Source: Burkholderiales bacterium
Lineage (GTDB): Bacteria > Pseudomonadota > Gammaproteobacteria > Burkholderiales > Burkholderiaceae_C
DNA: 64,000 bases
Direction of reading: 5' to 3'
Assembly (NCBI GenBank): GCA_016223165.1
Contig: JACRPO010000002.1
Location: forward strand, 1 to 64,000
Position numbers and translations under genes: made by a program. This document shows, piece by piece, positions 35,044 to 44,050 of the stretch (its first letter is position 1; each line of letters begins with the position of its first letter). Below the pieces are notes generated by a model. That model was not told the origin of the DNA. It searched no databases and saw only the letters and a list, made by a program, of their open reading frames with translations.

Positions 35044-37020
35044 TCACTCGCCGTGGCGGCTTGCGCCGGGTCGAGCCGGCAGGCCGCGGCGGGCCTCCTC
35101 GGCCGTCTCGTACAGGTGTGGCGCGACGCCGCGCGCGGCCAGCGCCGAGCCGAGCTTGGCGCGCAGGAAGCCGCTCGTCGTGTAGCGCACCACCTGCAGG
35201 TAGTGCCGGTCGACCAGCTCGCGCACCATCGCCGCCCACTCGTCCTCGACCAGCGGGTCGAGCACGAAGTGGTCGTAGTTGACGACGCCGAACACCTTGT
35301 GGCCGAGCGGCGCGAGGTGGCGCTCGACCTCGGCGCGCACGGCTTCCACGTCGGCCGGCGTGCGCACCGCGAGGCGCTCGAAGTTGATGAAGAAGGTGCG
35401 GCCGTCGGCGTCGTACGTGAAGCGGTGTTCCAGCGGCAGCAGCAGCAGCCGCGCGCGCAGGCCCATCGCCACGGGCTCGAAGATGGCGGCCTCCATCGGT
35501 TGCGGCGCGCGCTCGATGACCGGGCGGAAGTCCATGCGCGCGAGCACGTCGCGCTCGAGGTCGTGGCCGGGCGCGATCTCCAGCAGCTCGATGCCGCGCT
35601 CGTGCAGGGCGAAGACAGCCACGTCGGTCACGTAGAGCACCTGCTGGCCGCGCCGCCAGGCCTCGCGGCCGCTGAAGGTGCGGTGCTCGACCTCGCGCAC
35701 GAACTTGGCCTGCCGCACCTTGCCCTCGGCCTCGAAGCTGCCGACGAAGACCACGCGCTTGGCGTTCTGGCTGATGTTGATGAAGCCACCGGCACCGGCC
35801 AGGCGCGGGCCGAAACGGCTGACGTTGACGTTGCCCTCGGCATCGGCCTGCGCGAGGCCGAGGAAGGCGATGTCGAGGCCGCCGCCGTCGTAGAAGTCGA
35901 ACTGGTAGGGCTGGTCGATGACGGCCTGCGTGTTCACGGCCGCGCCGAAGTTGAGGCCGCCGGCGGGAATGCCGCCGATCACGCCCGGCTCGGCGGTGAG
36001 CGTGATGAGGTCGATGACGCGCTCCTCGGCGGCGACGGCGGCCACGCCCTCGGGCATGCCGATGCCGAGGTTGACGACCGCGTTGGGGCGCAGCTCGAGC
36101 GCGGCGCGGCGCGCGATGATCTTGCGCTTGCCGGCATGCATGGGCACTACCTGCGCCGCCGGCACGCGCACCTCGCCGCTGAAGGCGGGGCTGTAGGGCT
36201 CGGCGAAAGTCTGCCAGTGGTACTCGGGCTTCTCGGCCAGCACCACGCAGTCGACGAGCACGCCCGGCACCTTGACCTGCCGCGCCGGCAGCGAGTGCGC
36301 CTCGGCCAGGCGCTCGACCTGCGCGATGACGATGCCGCCCGAGTTGCGCGCCGCCATCGCGATGGCCAGCGACTCGAGCGTGAGCGCCTCGCGCTCCATC
36401 GTCAGGTTGCCCTCGGGGTCGGCGGTGGTGGCGCGGATGAAGGCGGCGTGAATCGGGAAGGCCTTGTAGAACAGAAAGGTCTCGCCGTCGATCTCCATCA
36501 GCCGCACCGGCTGCGCGGCCAGCGCCGAGGTGCGCGCGTTGATGCAGCCGCCGCCATGGCGCGGGTCGACGAAGGTGCCGAGGCCGACGCGGCTGAGGTG
36601 CCCGGGCTTGCCGGCGGCAATGTCGCGGAAGAGGTGCGAGATCACGCCTTGCGGCAGGTTCCAGGCCTCGATGCAGTTGTCCACGGCGAGCTTGCCGAGG
36701 GCCGGCACGAGACCCCAGTGGCCGCCGATGACGCGCGCCACCAGGCCCTCGTGGCCGAGGTGGTTGAGGCCGCGCGTCTTGCCGTCGCCCTGGCCGGCGG
36801 CGTAGACGAGCGTGAGGCCGCGCGGCGAGCGCTGCTCGTGGAAGCGCTGCTCCAGCGCCACGGCGAGGTTCTCCGGAAAGCCGATGCCGACGAAGCCGCC
36901 GGTGGCGAGCGTATCGCCGTCGCGCAGCAACTGCACCGCCTCGGCCGCCGTGACGACCTTGCCAGTGCCGCCGGCGCGCAAGCCGGCGAGGCGGGCAAGA
37001 TGGTGGGGGCTCTCGCTCAC
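35044..37020 (-). CDS. Acyl-CoA:acetate/3-ketoacid CoA-transferase with C-terminal extension
   Basis: 658 aa. Residues ~1-530 form a fused alpha-beta family-I CoA-transferase, as in propionate CoA-transferase. The first half has [26 protein letters not shown]; the second half has [17 protein letters not shown] and the catalytic Glu in [16 protein letters not shown]. It moves CoA between acyl-CoAs and short acids. The remaining ~125 residues (from about [19 protein letters not shown]) are an extra alpha/beta domain not found in standard PCT enzymes and look like a STAS/SpoIIAA-like fold. No other CoA-pathway gene is adjacent. Confidence 0.88.
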   Translation of the reverse strand: MSESPHHLARLAGLRAGGTGKVVTAAEAVQLLRDGDTLATGGFVGIGFPENLAVALEQRFHEQRSPRGLTLVYAAGQGDGKTRGLNHLGHEGLVARVIGGHWGLVPALGKLAVDNCIEAWNLPQGVISHLFRDIAAGKPGHLSRVGLGTFVDPRHGGGCINARTSALAAQPVRLMEIDGETFLFYKAFPIHAAFIRATTADPEGNLTMEREALTLESLAIAMAARNSGGIVIAQVERLAEAHSLPARQVKVPGVLVDCVVLAEKPEYHWQTFAEPYSPAFSGEVRVPAAQVVPMHAGKRKIIARRAALELRPNAVVNLGIGMPEGVAAVAAEERVIDLITLTAEPGVIGGIPAGGLNFGAAVNTQAVIDQPYQFDFYDGGGLDIAFLGLAQADAEGNVNVSRFGPRLAGAGGFINISQNAKRVVFVGSFEAEGKVRQAKFVREVEHRTFSGREAWRRGQQVLYVTDVAVFALHERGIELLEIAPGHDLERDVLARMDFRPVIERAPQPMEAAIFEPVAMGLRARLLLLPLEHRFTYDADGRTFFINFERLAVRTPADVEAVRAEVERHLAPLGHKVFGVVNYDHFVLDPLVEDEWAAMVRELVDRHYLQVVRYTTSGFLRAKLGSALAARGVAPHLYETAEEARRGLPARPGASRHGE

Positions 37021-37084
37021 CGCGACGGCACCGGACGAACCGGCTCGAGGCAGCGATGCACCCGCGCCAGCGGCGCGGGCGTCA

Positions 37085-37981
37085 TCAGCGCGCGCCGAAG
37101 GTGTCGCACTGCTTGACGCTGCCCGATTCCAGCCCGCGCTTGAACCAGGTCATGCGCTGCTCGGAGCTGCCGTGCGTGAAGCTCTCGGGCACCACCCTGC
37201 CCTGGCTCTGGCGCTGCAGCGTGTCGTCGCCGATCTGCGCTGCCGCATTCATCGCCTCCTGCAGGTCGGCCGCGTCGAGCCAGCCCTTGCCCTTCTGGCT
37301 GTGGTGCGCCCAGACGCCGGCCAGGCAATCGGCCTGCAGCTCGACGCGCACCGACAGCCGGTTCATCTCGAGCTGCGAGATGCGCCCGCGCATCGAGTCG
37401 ACCTTGCCCGTCACGCCCATCAGGTTCTGCACGTGGTGGCCGACCTCGTGCGCCACCACGTAGGCCTGCGCGAAGTCGCCCGGCGCGCCCATGCGCCGCG
37501 AGAGCGTGTCGAAGAAGTTGAGGTCGAGATAGACCTTGGCGTCGCCCGGGCAGTAGAACGGCCCCATTGCCGACTGGCCCACACCGCAGGCGCTGCGCGT
37601 CTCGCCGCGGAAGAGCACCAGCGTCGGCTCCTGGTACGCATTGCCGCCGGCCTTGAACATCTGGCCCCAGACGACCTCGGTGTCGCGCAGCACCGTCGAG
37701 ACGAACTGCGCCGCCGCGTCCTTCGGCGCCGCGCCCGGCTGCCCGGCCGGCGCACGCTGCTGTTGCGGCGAGCTCACCACCTCGGCGGGCCCGCCGCCCG
37801 AGAGCAGGCCGAGCACCGTGAGCGGATTGATGCCGAAGATCCAGCCGGCGAGCACGGCGATGACGATGGTGCCGAGGCCGATGCCGCGCCCGCCGATGCG
37901 CGGCACGCCCATGCCTGCGCCGCCGCCCATGCCGCGCCGGTCTTCGACGTTGCGGCTCTGTTCGTGCCCTTCCCATTTCAT
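37085..37981 (-). CDS. ypfJ: Zinc metallopeptidase of the YpfJ family
   Basis: 298 aa from ATG 37981 with an AGGAG site. The N-terminus is Gly-rich and cytoplasmic, followed by one membrane helix (~32-55, [20 protein letters not shown]). The periplasmic domain begins [34 protein letters not shown]; the zinc motif HEVGHH is near 177 and the distal ligand lies in [10 protein letters not shown]. The family (DUF2342-like neutral zinc metallopeptidases) is widespread but of unclear substrate. The upstream region carries a striking 9-bp tandem repeat. Confidence 0.92.
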   Translation of the reverse strand: MKWEGHEQSRNVEDRRGMGGGAGMGVPRIGGRGIGLGTIVIAVLAGWIFGINPLTVLGLLSGGGPAEVVSSPQQQRAPAGQPGAAPKDAAAQFVSTVLRDTEVVWGQMFKAGGNAYQEPTLVLFRGETRSACGVGQSAMGPFYCPGDAKVYLDLNFFDTLSRRMGAPGDFAQAYVVAHEVGHHVQNLMGVTGKVDSMRGRISQLEMNRLSVRVELQADCLAGVWAHHSQKGKGWLDAADLQEAMNAAAQIGDDTLQRQSQGRVVPESFTHGSSEQRMTWFKRGLESGSVKQCDTFGAR

Positions 37982-38092
37982 CTGATCTTTCTCCTGGCAG
38001 CGGCGCCTCGATGGGTCTCGTCTGGATCTCGTTCGGGTCTCGTCGGCCTTCGTTGATCTTCGTCGACCCGTCCTGCGGGCATTCTCGCCGCC

Positions 38093-38167
38093 GCCACCAG
38101 CCCCCACCAGCCCCACCAGCCCCACCAGCCCCACCAGCCCCACCAGCCCCACCAGCGCCACCAGCCC
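38093..38167. repeat. 9-bp tandem repeat, about eight copies
   Basis: About eight units of CCCCACCAG-type sequence lie between the metallopeptidase start and the divergent DUF481 gene. It is the longest mini-tandem array in the window and lies in their shared promoter region. Confidence 0.85.
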
Positions 38168-38352
38168 CCCGCCAGACCGGCGCACCGTGCTCAGCCGACG
38201 CCCGGCCACCAACACACTTTTGCGAACAGGTGGCGCGAGGCGCGCGATGCGCCCCCTGGACTCATGGTTAACCCTTAGTGGCGCCGCCCCCTGAGGTACA
38301 AGGAACCTTGGATCCACGGGTGCGGCAGCGCAGGGGTGACGGCGTTGAAGGG

Positions 38353-39132
38353 ATGGCAGTGCAGGCGGCAGTGAAGGCTTTGATCGCGGTGGCCCTGGGG
38401 GTGGCGCCGCTGGCCGTGGCCGCCGACCTGCTGCCCCAGGCCACGGTCAAGGACGACGGCGTCTGGCGCGCCGCGGTCGGCGCCTCCTACGCCGCCAGCA
38501 GCGGCAACACGCGCTCGACGACGCTGTCCGGCATGGCCGATGCCGTGCGCGCGACGGCGAGCGACAAGACCGCGCTCTATGCGAGCGCGCTGTACGGCTC
38601 GAGCCAGGGCAACAGGACGGCCACCCTGCTGCGCCTGGGCGCCAAGCAGGACTGGAACCTGAGTCCGCAGCTGTACGTCTTCGGCCTCCTCGAGGGCGAG
38701 CGCGACGAACTCGCCGGCCTGCAGTCGCGCTCGACGCTGGGCGGTGGCATCGGCTGGAAATTCTTCGACACCGACGCGCTCAAGTTCGAGGTCTTCGGCG
38801 GCACCACCTACGTGGCCGACCGATTCGACGGACCGCGCCTGATCGACGGCGAGGAGCGCAGCAGCTACGGCCACGCCACCATGCTGGCGGGCGAGGAGTC
38901 GGTGCACAAGTTCGGCCAGAACGCCACGGCACGCCAGCGCTTCACGATCTTCCCGGACCTCAGCCACCAGGGGGAGTACCGCCTGACCTGGGACGCCGTC
39001 GTCGCGGTGCCGGCGACGGCGGCGATCAGCCTGACGGCCGGCGTGAACGTCAAGCACAACAGCGACCCCGGCAGCGCCGTGAAGAAGACCGACACGCTCT
39101 TCACGACGGGCATCAGCATCAAGTTCGATTGA
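38353..39132 (+). CDS. DUF481 outer-membrane beta-barrel protein (YdiY-like)
   Basis: 259 aa from ATG 38353. The signal peptide (~1-25, AAVKALIAVALGVAPLAVAA) directs export. The mature part alternates hydrophobic and polar residues, as in small outer-membrane barrels: WRAAVGASYAASSGNTRSTTLSGMADAVRAT, LYASALYGSSQGNRTATLLRLGAKQDWNL, and a final Phe-containing strand LFTTGISIKFD. That matches DUF481 (salt-inducible outer-membrane) proteins. Its function is not known. An upstream in-frame ATG would put ~25 charged residues before the signal peptide and is unlikely. Confidence 0.88.
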   Translation: MAVQAAVKALIAVALGVAPLAVAADLLPQATVKDDGVWRAAVGASYAASSGNTRSTTLSGMADAVRATASDKTALYASALYGSSQGNRTATLLRLGAKQDWNLSPQLYVFGLLEGERDELAGLQSRSTLGGGIGWKFFDTDALKFEVFGGTTYVADRFDGPRLIDGEERSSYGHATMLAGEESVHKFGQNATARQRFTIFPDLSHQGEYRLTWDAVVAVPATAAISLTAGVNVKHNSDPGSAVKKTDTLFTTGISIKFD

Positions 39133-39133
39133 C

Positions 39134-39156
39134 CGGCGCCGTGCGCACAGGCGCCG
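39134..39156. terminator. Hairpin between convergent genes (candidate)
   Basis: CGGCGCC and GGCGCCG flank a 9-base loop directly after the DUF481 stop and before the opposing pcm stop. The stem is strong but there is no T-run. Confidence 0.5.
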
Positions 39157-39175
39157 CGGCGTGGCACGGGTGGCA

Positions 39176-39850
39176 TCACCCCGGCTCGGGCTCCTCGAGC
39201 ATCGAGAAGCGCACAGGCAGGATCGGCTTGGAATCGAGCCGCCCGAGCGCGTCCTTCTCGATCAGCAGCAGCTGCTGCGCCTCGGCCACGCCGGCCGGGA
39301 TGACCATGCGGCCGCCCGGCTTGAGCTGCTCGAGCAGCGGCACGGGCACCCAGTCGGGTGCGGCGCTGACGATGATCTTGTCGTACGGCGCATGCTCGGG
39401 CCAGCCGGCGCGGCCGTCGCCGATGCGCACCTGCACCTGCGTGCAACCATGGCGCGCCAGGCGCCGGCGCGCCTCTTCGGCCAGCGCCGCGATGATCTCG
39501 ATGCTGTAGACCTGCGCACCCAGTTCGGCGAGCACCGCCGTCTGGTAGCCCCAGCCGGTGCCGACCTCGAGCACGCGGTCGCCGGGTTGCAGGTCGAGCA
39601 GGTCGGTCATCAGCGCCACGATGAAGGGCTGCGAGATCGTCTTGCCGCAGTCGCTGGGCAAGGGCGTGTCGGCGTAGGCCACGTGCTGCAGGTCCTGGCG
39701 CACGAAGGCGTGCCGCGGCACGCGGCCCATCGCCTCCATGACGCGCCGCGACAGCGCGGCCTTGCCCAGGCGCCCCGTCTGCAGCACCGTATGCACCGTG
39801 ATCTCGGCCACCATGCGCTGGCGAAGCGCGGTGAACTCGGCATCGGACAT
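39176..39850 (-). CDS. pcm: Protein-L-isoaspartate O-methyltransferase
   Basis: 224 aa. Diagnostic features are RVPRHAFVRQDLQHVAYADTPLPSDCGKTISQPFIVALMTDLL, the SAM motif VLEVGTGWGYQTAVLAELG near 90, and VSAAPDWVPVPLLEQLKPGGRMVIPAG. It repairs isoaspartyl residues in aged proteins by SAM-dependent methylation in the cytoplasm. It lies ~60 bases after dcd on the same strand, with a short palindrome between. Confidence 0.95.
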   Translation of the reverse strand: MSDAEFTALRQRMVAEITVHTVLQTGRLGKAALSRRVMEAMGRVPRHAFVRQDLQHVAYADTPLPSDCGKTISQPFIVALMTDLLDLQPGDRVLEVGTGWGYQTAVLAELGAQVYSIEIIAALAEEARRRLARHGCTQVQVRIGDGRAGWPEHAPYDKIIVSAAPDWVPVPLLEQLKPGGRMVIPAGVAEAQQLLLIEKDALGRLDSKPILPVRFSMLEEPEPG

Positions 39851-39881
39851 CTCACCACCTCTCACACGGGTGGCGGCGCAC

Positions 39882-39898
39882 CTCTCAGAGGCTGAGAG
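39882..39898. repeat. Short palindromic motif, copy 2
   Basis: CTCTCAGAGGCTGAGAG, one base different from 5067-5083. It lies between dcd and pcm and would form a hairpin in their transcript. Confidence 0.5.
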
Positions 39899-39909
39899 TT
39901 CTCTATCTC

Positions 39910-40479
39910 TCAGGTCTTGGGCAGGGTCACGCCGCGCTGCCCCTGGTACTTGCCGCCGCGGTCCTTGTAGCTCGTCTCGCAGACCTCGTCGCTCTCGAAG
40001 AACAGCACCTGCGCACAGCCCTCCCCGGCATAGATCTTGGCCGGCAGCGGCGTCGTGTTGCTGAACTCCAGCGTCACGAATCCTTCCCACTCGGGCTCGA
40101 ACGGCGTCACGTTGACGATGATGCCGCAGCGAGCGTACGTGCTCTTGCCCAGGCAGATCGTGAGCACGTTGCGCGGGATGCGAAAGTACTCCAGCGTGCG
40201 CGCCAGTGCAAAACTGTTGGGCGGGATGATGCACACGTCGGCGTCGATGTCGACGAAGCTCTTCTCGTCGAAGTTCTTGGGGTCGACGACCGTGCTGTGG
40301 ATGTTCGTGAAGACCTTGAATTCGGGCGCGCAGCGGATGTCGTAGCCGTAGCTGCTGGTGCCGTAGCTGACGATGCGGTGGCCATCGGCCGCCGTGCGCA
40401 CCTGCCCGGGCTCGAACGGCTCGATCATGCCGTGCTCGCTCGCCATGCGGCGGATCCACTTGTCGCTCTTGATGCTCAT
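39910..40479 (-). CDS. dcd: dCTP deaminase
   Basis: 189 aa, usual size. It starts [24 protein letters not shown] and carries [85 protein letters not shown] and the C-terminal [11 protein letters not shown] that closes the active site. It deaminates dCTP to dUTP for thymidylate synthesis. The homotrimeric cytoplasmic enzyme is highly conserved, so this call is secure. Confidence 0.97.
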   Translation of the reverse strand: MSIKSDKWIRRMASEHGMIEPFEPGQVRTAADGHRIVSYGTSSYGYDIRCAPEFKVFTNIHSTVVDPKNFDEKSFVDIDADVCIIPPNSFALARTLEYFRIPRNVLTICLGKSTYARCGIIVNVTPFEPEWEGFVTLEFSNTTPLPAKIYAGEGCAQVLFFESDEVCETSYKDRGGKYQGQRGVTLPKT

Positions 40480-40698
40480 CGGAAGGTGCCCGGTCGAGGG
40501 AGGTTGTCCGCGCACACCCTGCGCGGCGGCTCACGCACCCGCGCGGCGGGCTTCACGAAACCTGCGCCGATTCTATGGAGCGCCATGCGGGCCTTTCCCC
40601 CACGTTCGCGGCCGCTCGGCTAGCATGCAGCGGCCGACCTTCCAGCGCTCCCCAAACCGCCGCCACCGCCTGCGCCACGACCCGCCGAGGTGCCCGCC

Positions 40699-41250
40699 AT
40701 GCCCCGCCCCGCCTTCATGAGCCCGGCCTTCGAGCTGCTCGTGCGCTATGCGCGCTACCACCGCGACCAGCGCAATGTCACCATGCACCTGGTCGGCGTG
40801 CCGATGGTGGTCTTCGGCAGCGCCATGCTGCTGGCGCGCGCACCGTTGCACCTCGGCGGCGTGACGACCACGCCGGCCTGGCTGGCCTTCGCGGCGCTGT
40901 GGCTGTGGACGCTCTCGCGCGGCCAGTTCCTGCTCGGGCTGGCGACGACGCTGTTCACCGCGGCGCTGGCCTGGGCCGCGCACGGGCTCGTGGGCCTGTC
41001 CGCCATGTCCTGGCTCACGTTGGGCATCGGGCTGTGGGCCGCCGGCTGGCTGGCGCAGTCGGTCGGCCACTACTACGAGGGCCGAAGGCCCGGCTTCGCC
41101 GGCGATCTCGCCGGCCTGCTGGTGGCGCCGATGTTCGTGGTGCTGGAGTTGCTGGCGATGGCGGGGCTGTGCCGGCCGCTCGTGGCGCGCATCGAGCAGG
41201 CCGCCGGGCCGACCACTCTGCGCGACCTGGCGCAGCCGCTGGCGCGCTGA
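40699..41250 (+). CDS. DUF962/Mpo1-family membrane protein
   Basis: 183 aa with about four membrane helices, starting at ATG 40699 with GAGGTG upstream. The N-terminus has the family motif YARYHRDQRNVTMHLVGVPMVVFG, and a second His-rich helix reads WLAQSVGHYYEGRRPGFAGDLAG. Yeast Mpo1 is an iron-dependent 2-hydroxy fatty-acid dioxygenase that uses such His residues; bacterial members (YGL010w-like) are little studied. The lipid role here is inferred from the family. Confidence 0.82.
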   Translation: MPRPAFMSPAFELLVRYARYHRDQRNVTMHLVGVPMVVFGSAMLLARAPLHLGGVTTTPAWLAFAALWLWTLSRGQFLLGLATTLFTAALAWAAHGLVGLSAMSWLTLGIGLWAAGWLAQSVGHYYEGRRPGFAGDLAGLLVAPMFVVLELLAMAGLCRPLVARIEQAAGPTTLRDLAQPLAR

Positions 41251-41279
41251 AGAGCCTGTGAACGAATGATCCGCACCCC
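41251..41279. repeat. Truncated end of the 161-bp element, supplying the panE start
   Basis: AGAGCCTGTGAACGAATGAT matches 18321-18340 at 19 of 20 bases, and similarity fades over the next ~9 bases. The changed base creates the ATG at 41266 used to start panE. Confidence 0.75.
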
Positions 41280-42288
41280 GGGCCAGGCCCTGGTGATGGG
41301 GGCCGGCGCCGTCGGATGCTGGGTCGGCGGTCGCCTGCAGGCCGCAGGCGCGCAAGTTCAGTTCGTCGGGCGGCCGAGCGTGCTGGAGGACCTGCGCCTG
41401 CTCGGCCTGACGCTCACCGACCTCGACGGGCGTCGCACGCACCTGGCACCCGCCGCGCTGCGCCTGCACGCCGAGGTGCCCGAGGCGAGCCGCGGCGGCC
41501 CCGATGCCCCGGCCCTGGTGCTGCTGTGCGTCAAGTCGGGGGCCACGGCCGAGGCGGCGGCGCTGCTCAGCCTGCACCTGCCGCCCGGGACGCCGGTGCT
41601 CTCGCTGCAGAACGGCATCGGCAACCCGGCCGTGGCCGCCGCGGCCGCACCGGCGCTGCAGGTGATCCCGGGCATGGTCGGCTTCAACGTCGTGCGCGCC
41701 TCGCCCGGGCACTGGCACCGCGGAACCTGGGGCACGCTGGCGGCCGAGGCGCACCCGGCCTTGCAGGCCTGGCTGCCCACGTTTGCCGCCTCCGGGCTGC
41801 CGCTCGCGCTGCACGCCGACCTGCGGCCGGTGCAGTGGGGCAAGCTGCTGCTCAACCTGAACAACCCCGTGAACGCGCTGTCGGGCCTGCCGCTCAAGCG
41901 CCAGCTGCTCGACCGCGACCTGCGCATCGTGATGGCCGCGCTCATCGACGAGGCGCTGGCGGCGCTGGCCGCGCACGGCATCGAGCCGGCCCAGGTGGCC
42001 TCGCTGCCGCCGCGGCGGATGCCGCAGGGGCTGCGCCTGCCGAACTGGCTGTTCCGCATCGTCGCGCGCAAGAGCCTGAACATGGACGATCAGGCCCGCA
42101 CCAGCATGGCCGAAGACGTGGCACGCGGCCGCCCGACCGAGATCGACGCCCTGTGCGGCGAGGTCGTGCGCCTGGCGCGCGCGGCCGGCCTGCGCGCGCC
42201 CTGCAACGAGTGGATGCAGGAGCGGCTCAGCCGCCCGACACCGGGACGGATGAGCGGGCGCGAGATGCGCGCGGCGCTCCGTCTGTAG
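41266..42288 (+). CDS. panE: 2-Dehydropantoate 2-reductase family protein
   Basis: 340 aa. The NADP-binding N-terminus reads ALVMGAGAVGCWVGGRLQAAGAQVQFVGRP, followed by LLCVKSGATAEAA, LSLQNGIGNPAV and the active-site Lys in LRPVQWGKLLLNLNNPVNALSG. It reduces ketopantoate to pantoate in coenzyme A synthesis, although many such paralogues act on other 2-keto acids. The start codon lies within the truncated copy of a repeat. GAGCCTG about ten bases upstream is a weak ribosome site. Confidence 0.85.
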   Translation: MIRTPGQALVMGAGAVGCWVGGRLQAAGAQVQFVGRPSVLEDLRLLGLTLTDLDGRRTHLAPAALRLHAEVPEASRGGPDAPALVLLCVKSGATAEAAALLSLHLPPGTPVLSLQNGIGNPAVAAAAAPALQVIPGMVGFNVVRASPGHWHRGTWGTLAAEAHPALQAWLPTFAASGLPLALHADLRPVQWGKLLLNLNNPVNALSGLPLKRQLLDRDLRIVMAALIDEALAALAAHGIEPAQVASLPPRRMPQGLRLPNWLFRIVARKSLNMDDQARTSMAEDVARGRPTEIDALCGEVVRLARAAGLRAPCNEWMQERLSRPTPGRMSGREMRAALRL

Positions 42289-42351
42289 AAGGCGGTGCCA
42301 TGCGCTGGCCATGCCGCCGAGCCGGCCCATGACGCCGGGCGACCGCATCCG

Positions 42352-42924
42352 TCAGCGCCACTCCGACAGCACCTCGCCCACGCCTGCCTTCGCATGCCCG
42401 GGTGCCGGCTCGCGCACAGGCGTGCCGAGCGAGATCCAGCCGACGAGCGTCTCGCCCGCTTCGCAGAAGGCGGCCTGAATGGCCGGCTGGCGCACCTTGT
42501 GACCCGAGAGCATCTTGCCGGCGAAGCCGAGCGCGTGCGCGGCGTTGAGGAAGTTGGCGATCGCGCCACCCACGGCGGCCCACTGCTCGTGTGCCGGCAC
42601 GATGGGATGGCCCATGTCGATGCGCGCCACCACCGCCACCGTCACCGGCGGGCGCAGCGCACGCTCGGCGTCGATGCGGGCCTCGGTGGCATCCTTGCCG
42701 GCGGCCAGCGCCGCCTGCTCGAACAGCGCCGCCATCCGCTCGCGAGCCGCACCGCGCACGACCTTGAAGCGGAACGGCACCAGCCCCGTGTGGTCGGGTG
42801 CGCGCAGCGCGACCTCCGCCATCAGGCGCAATGCTTCATCGTCGGGCCCGGGCTCGCCCAGATGCTTGCCACCGAGCGAGTGGCGCGAGAGCAGCGTGGC
42901 GAGCGAAGGTGGCAGGTCGGCCAT
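42352..42924 (-). CDS. ydjA: YdjA-like nitroreductase family protein
   Basis: 190 aa, the short single-domain FMN nitroreductase type of E. coli YdjA. Shared features are the early LSRHS stretch, LRAPDHTGLVPFRFKVVRG, LFEQAALAAGKD, RPPVTVAVVARI, HEQWAAVGGAIANFLNAAHALGFAGKMLSG and LVGWISLGTP. YdjA binds FMN and has weak nitroreductase activity; its true role is unknown. In E. coli, ydjA is adjacent to selD. Here it ends the minus-strand Sec cassette, 25 bases after the DsrE-like gene, which strengthens a link to selenium metabolism. Confidence 0.85.
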   Translation of the reverse strand: MADLPPSLATLLSRHSLGGKHLGEPGPDDEALRLMAEVALRAPDHTGLVPFRFKVVRGAARERMAALFEQAALAAGKDATEARIDAERALRPPVTVAVVARIDMGHPIVPAHEQWAAVGGAIANFLNAAHALGFAGKMLSGHKVRQPAIQAAFCEAGETLVGWISLGTPVREPAPGHAKAGVGEVLSEWR

Positions 42925-42949
42925 CGGGCGCGGTCCTTGTCGCAAGGGT

Positions 42950-43348
42950 TCAGAACACAAGCGTGCGCCAGCGCAGATCGGCCGCACGCGCCATGAACTG
43001 CACCGCTCCACCGCGGCTGCGGCACTCGGGGATCAGCCGGGCCGGATCGATGCCCTGCGCGTGCAGCGCGTCGGTGCAGGCGAGCAGCACCGCACCGTGC
43101 GCCACCGCCTCGCGCATCGCGTCGAGCACGGTCTTGTCGTGGTGCGGCGAGGCACGCAGCGTCTCGGCGACGCCGGGCACGAGCAGCCTGACCGACGCGG
43201 CGGTGAAGTAGATCTCCACCGGCATGTCCATCGCCGCCGCGGCGGCGGCGTGGAAGAAGGGCGTCACCAACCGCTGCGGCGCTTCGGGCTCGCAGGCCCA
43301 CAGCAGGATCGCGATGCCTTCGGCCTGGTGTTCGACGAAACCTACCAT
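42950..43348 (-). CDS. DsrE/DsrF-like family protein
   Basis: 132 aa. It begins MVGFVEHQAEGIAILLWACEPEAPQRLVTPFFHAAAAAAMDMPVEIYFTAASV, the alpha/beta DsrE fold. The conserved Cys is in VLLACTDALHAQGI (Cys91), with additional Cys19 and Cys109. DsrE-type proteins carry sulfur as persulfide between partners. The position between an H-protein-like lipoyl protein and a YdjA-like protein downstream of selABC suggests a role in sulfur or selenium transfer. That is inference only. Confidence 0.8.
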   Translation of the reverse strand: MVGFVEHQAEGIAILLWACEPEAPQRLVTPFFHAAAAAAMDMPVEIYFTAASVRLLVPGVAETLRASPHHDKTVLDAMREAVAHGAVLLACTDALHAQGIDPARLIPECRSRGGAVQFMARAADLRWRTLVF

Positions 43349-43398
43349 CACCCGCCCCTTGCTCTGCCTGCCCGCTGCCTTGATCGCGCTACCCGCTG

Positions 43399-43848
43399 CT
43401 ACCCGCCGTCCGGGCCGACCCGGTTCAACCAGGCGTGATGTTCCATCGCCGGCTGCACGGCGGCGGCGCCATGCACCAGCGCCGCGCGATCGGCCCCGAA
43501 GTCCGTCAACGTCAGGCGGGCCAGCCAGCCTTCGCCGTAAGGGTCTCGATGCACCAGCTCCGGCGCCGCCGCGAGCCGCGCATTGACCTCGACCACCGTG
43601 CCGGTCACGGGTGACTTCACCGAGACGATGGCCTTGGCGAGTTCCACCACACCGACCGAACCGCCCTGCACCACCGCCGCCCCCACCATCTTCGGCCGCG
43701 CCATGTAGATCTCGCCCCCGGCCAGGTGAATGCCCAGCGCCGTGATGCCCACGCGCGCCGCCGCGCCGTCGTCCTCCAGGCGCGCCCACACCTGATGCTC
43801 GACGAGGTAGTGCAGCTCGTCCGGAAAGCTGAAGCCGCGAATCAGCAT
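43399..43848 (-). CDS. Glycine-cleavage H-protein-like lipoyl protein
   Basis: 149 aa. The fold follows GcvH: DELHYLVEHQVWARLEDDGAAARVGITALGIHLAGGEIYMA, then VGVVELAKAIVSVKSPVTGTVVEVN, where Lys72 aligns with the lipoylated Lys of GcvH (VESVKAAS in E. coli). The end has DPYGEGWLARLTLTD, as in H-proteins. No gcvT or gcvP is nearby. Stand-alone H-like proteins (for example LbpA of sulfur-oxidising systems) act as lipoate-bound sulfur carriers; with the DsrE-like neighbour, such a function is possible. It lies ~70 bases after selC. Confidence 0.85.
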   Translation of the reverse strand: MLIRGFSFPDELHYLVEHQVWARLEDDGAAARVGITALGIHLAGGEIYMARPKMVGAAVVQGGSVGVVELAKAIVSVKSPVTGTVVEVNARLAAAPELVHRDPYGEGWLARLTLTDFGADRAALVHGAAAVQPAMEHHAWLNRVGPDGG

Positions 43849-43919
43849 CGCAGCCTCACGCAGGTCCGGCGAGAAGCGCGGGCGCAGGAGGGCCCGCGCA
43901 GCAGCCGGCCGAATGCTCG

Positions 43920-44015
43920 TGGCGGAGAGGAGAGGGAGTCGAACCCTCCCAGCAACGCATGGCGCCACCCACCGGGTTTGAAGCCCGGCCGACCCACCAG
44001 GATCGTTTCCTCTCC
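43920..44015 (-). tRNA. selC: tRNA-Sec (UCA anticodon)
   Basis: The 96-base minus-strand sequence folds as a selenocysteine tRNA. It has an 8-bp acceptor stem (GGAGAGGA with TCCTCTCC), anticodon arm CCGGG-CTTCAAA-CCCGG with UCA, a long variable arm, and T-arm GAGGG-TTCGACT-CCCTC. G73 and CCA are encoded (43923-43920). It reads the UGA codon in fdnG with SelB. It lies 35 bases downstream of selB and is probably processed from the same transcript. Confidence 0.95.
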
Positions 44016-44050
44016 ATGTTCCTTCGACCCATTGCAGCGTTCATGCGAGT

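Noticed and set aside
38093..38167. CRISPR array
   Set aside because: Units are 9 bp and directly adjacent without spacers; it is a simple tandem repeat. No CRISPR array was seen anywhere in the window.
43399..43848. Calling the H-protein-like gene a true glycine-cleavage gcvH
   Set aside because: No gcvT or gcvP nearby, and the lipoyl-site surroundings (ELAKAIVSVKSP) differ from GcvH; kept as H-protein-like.
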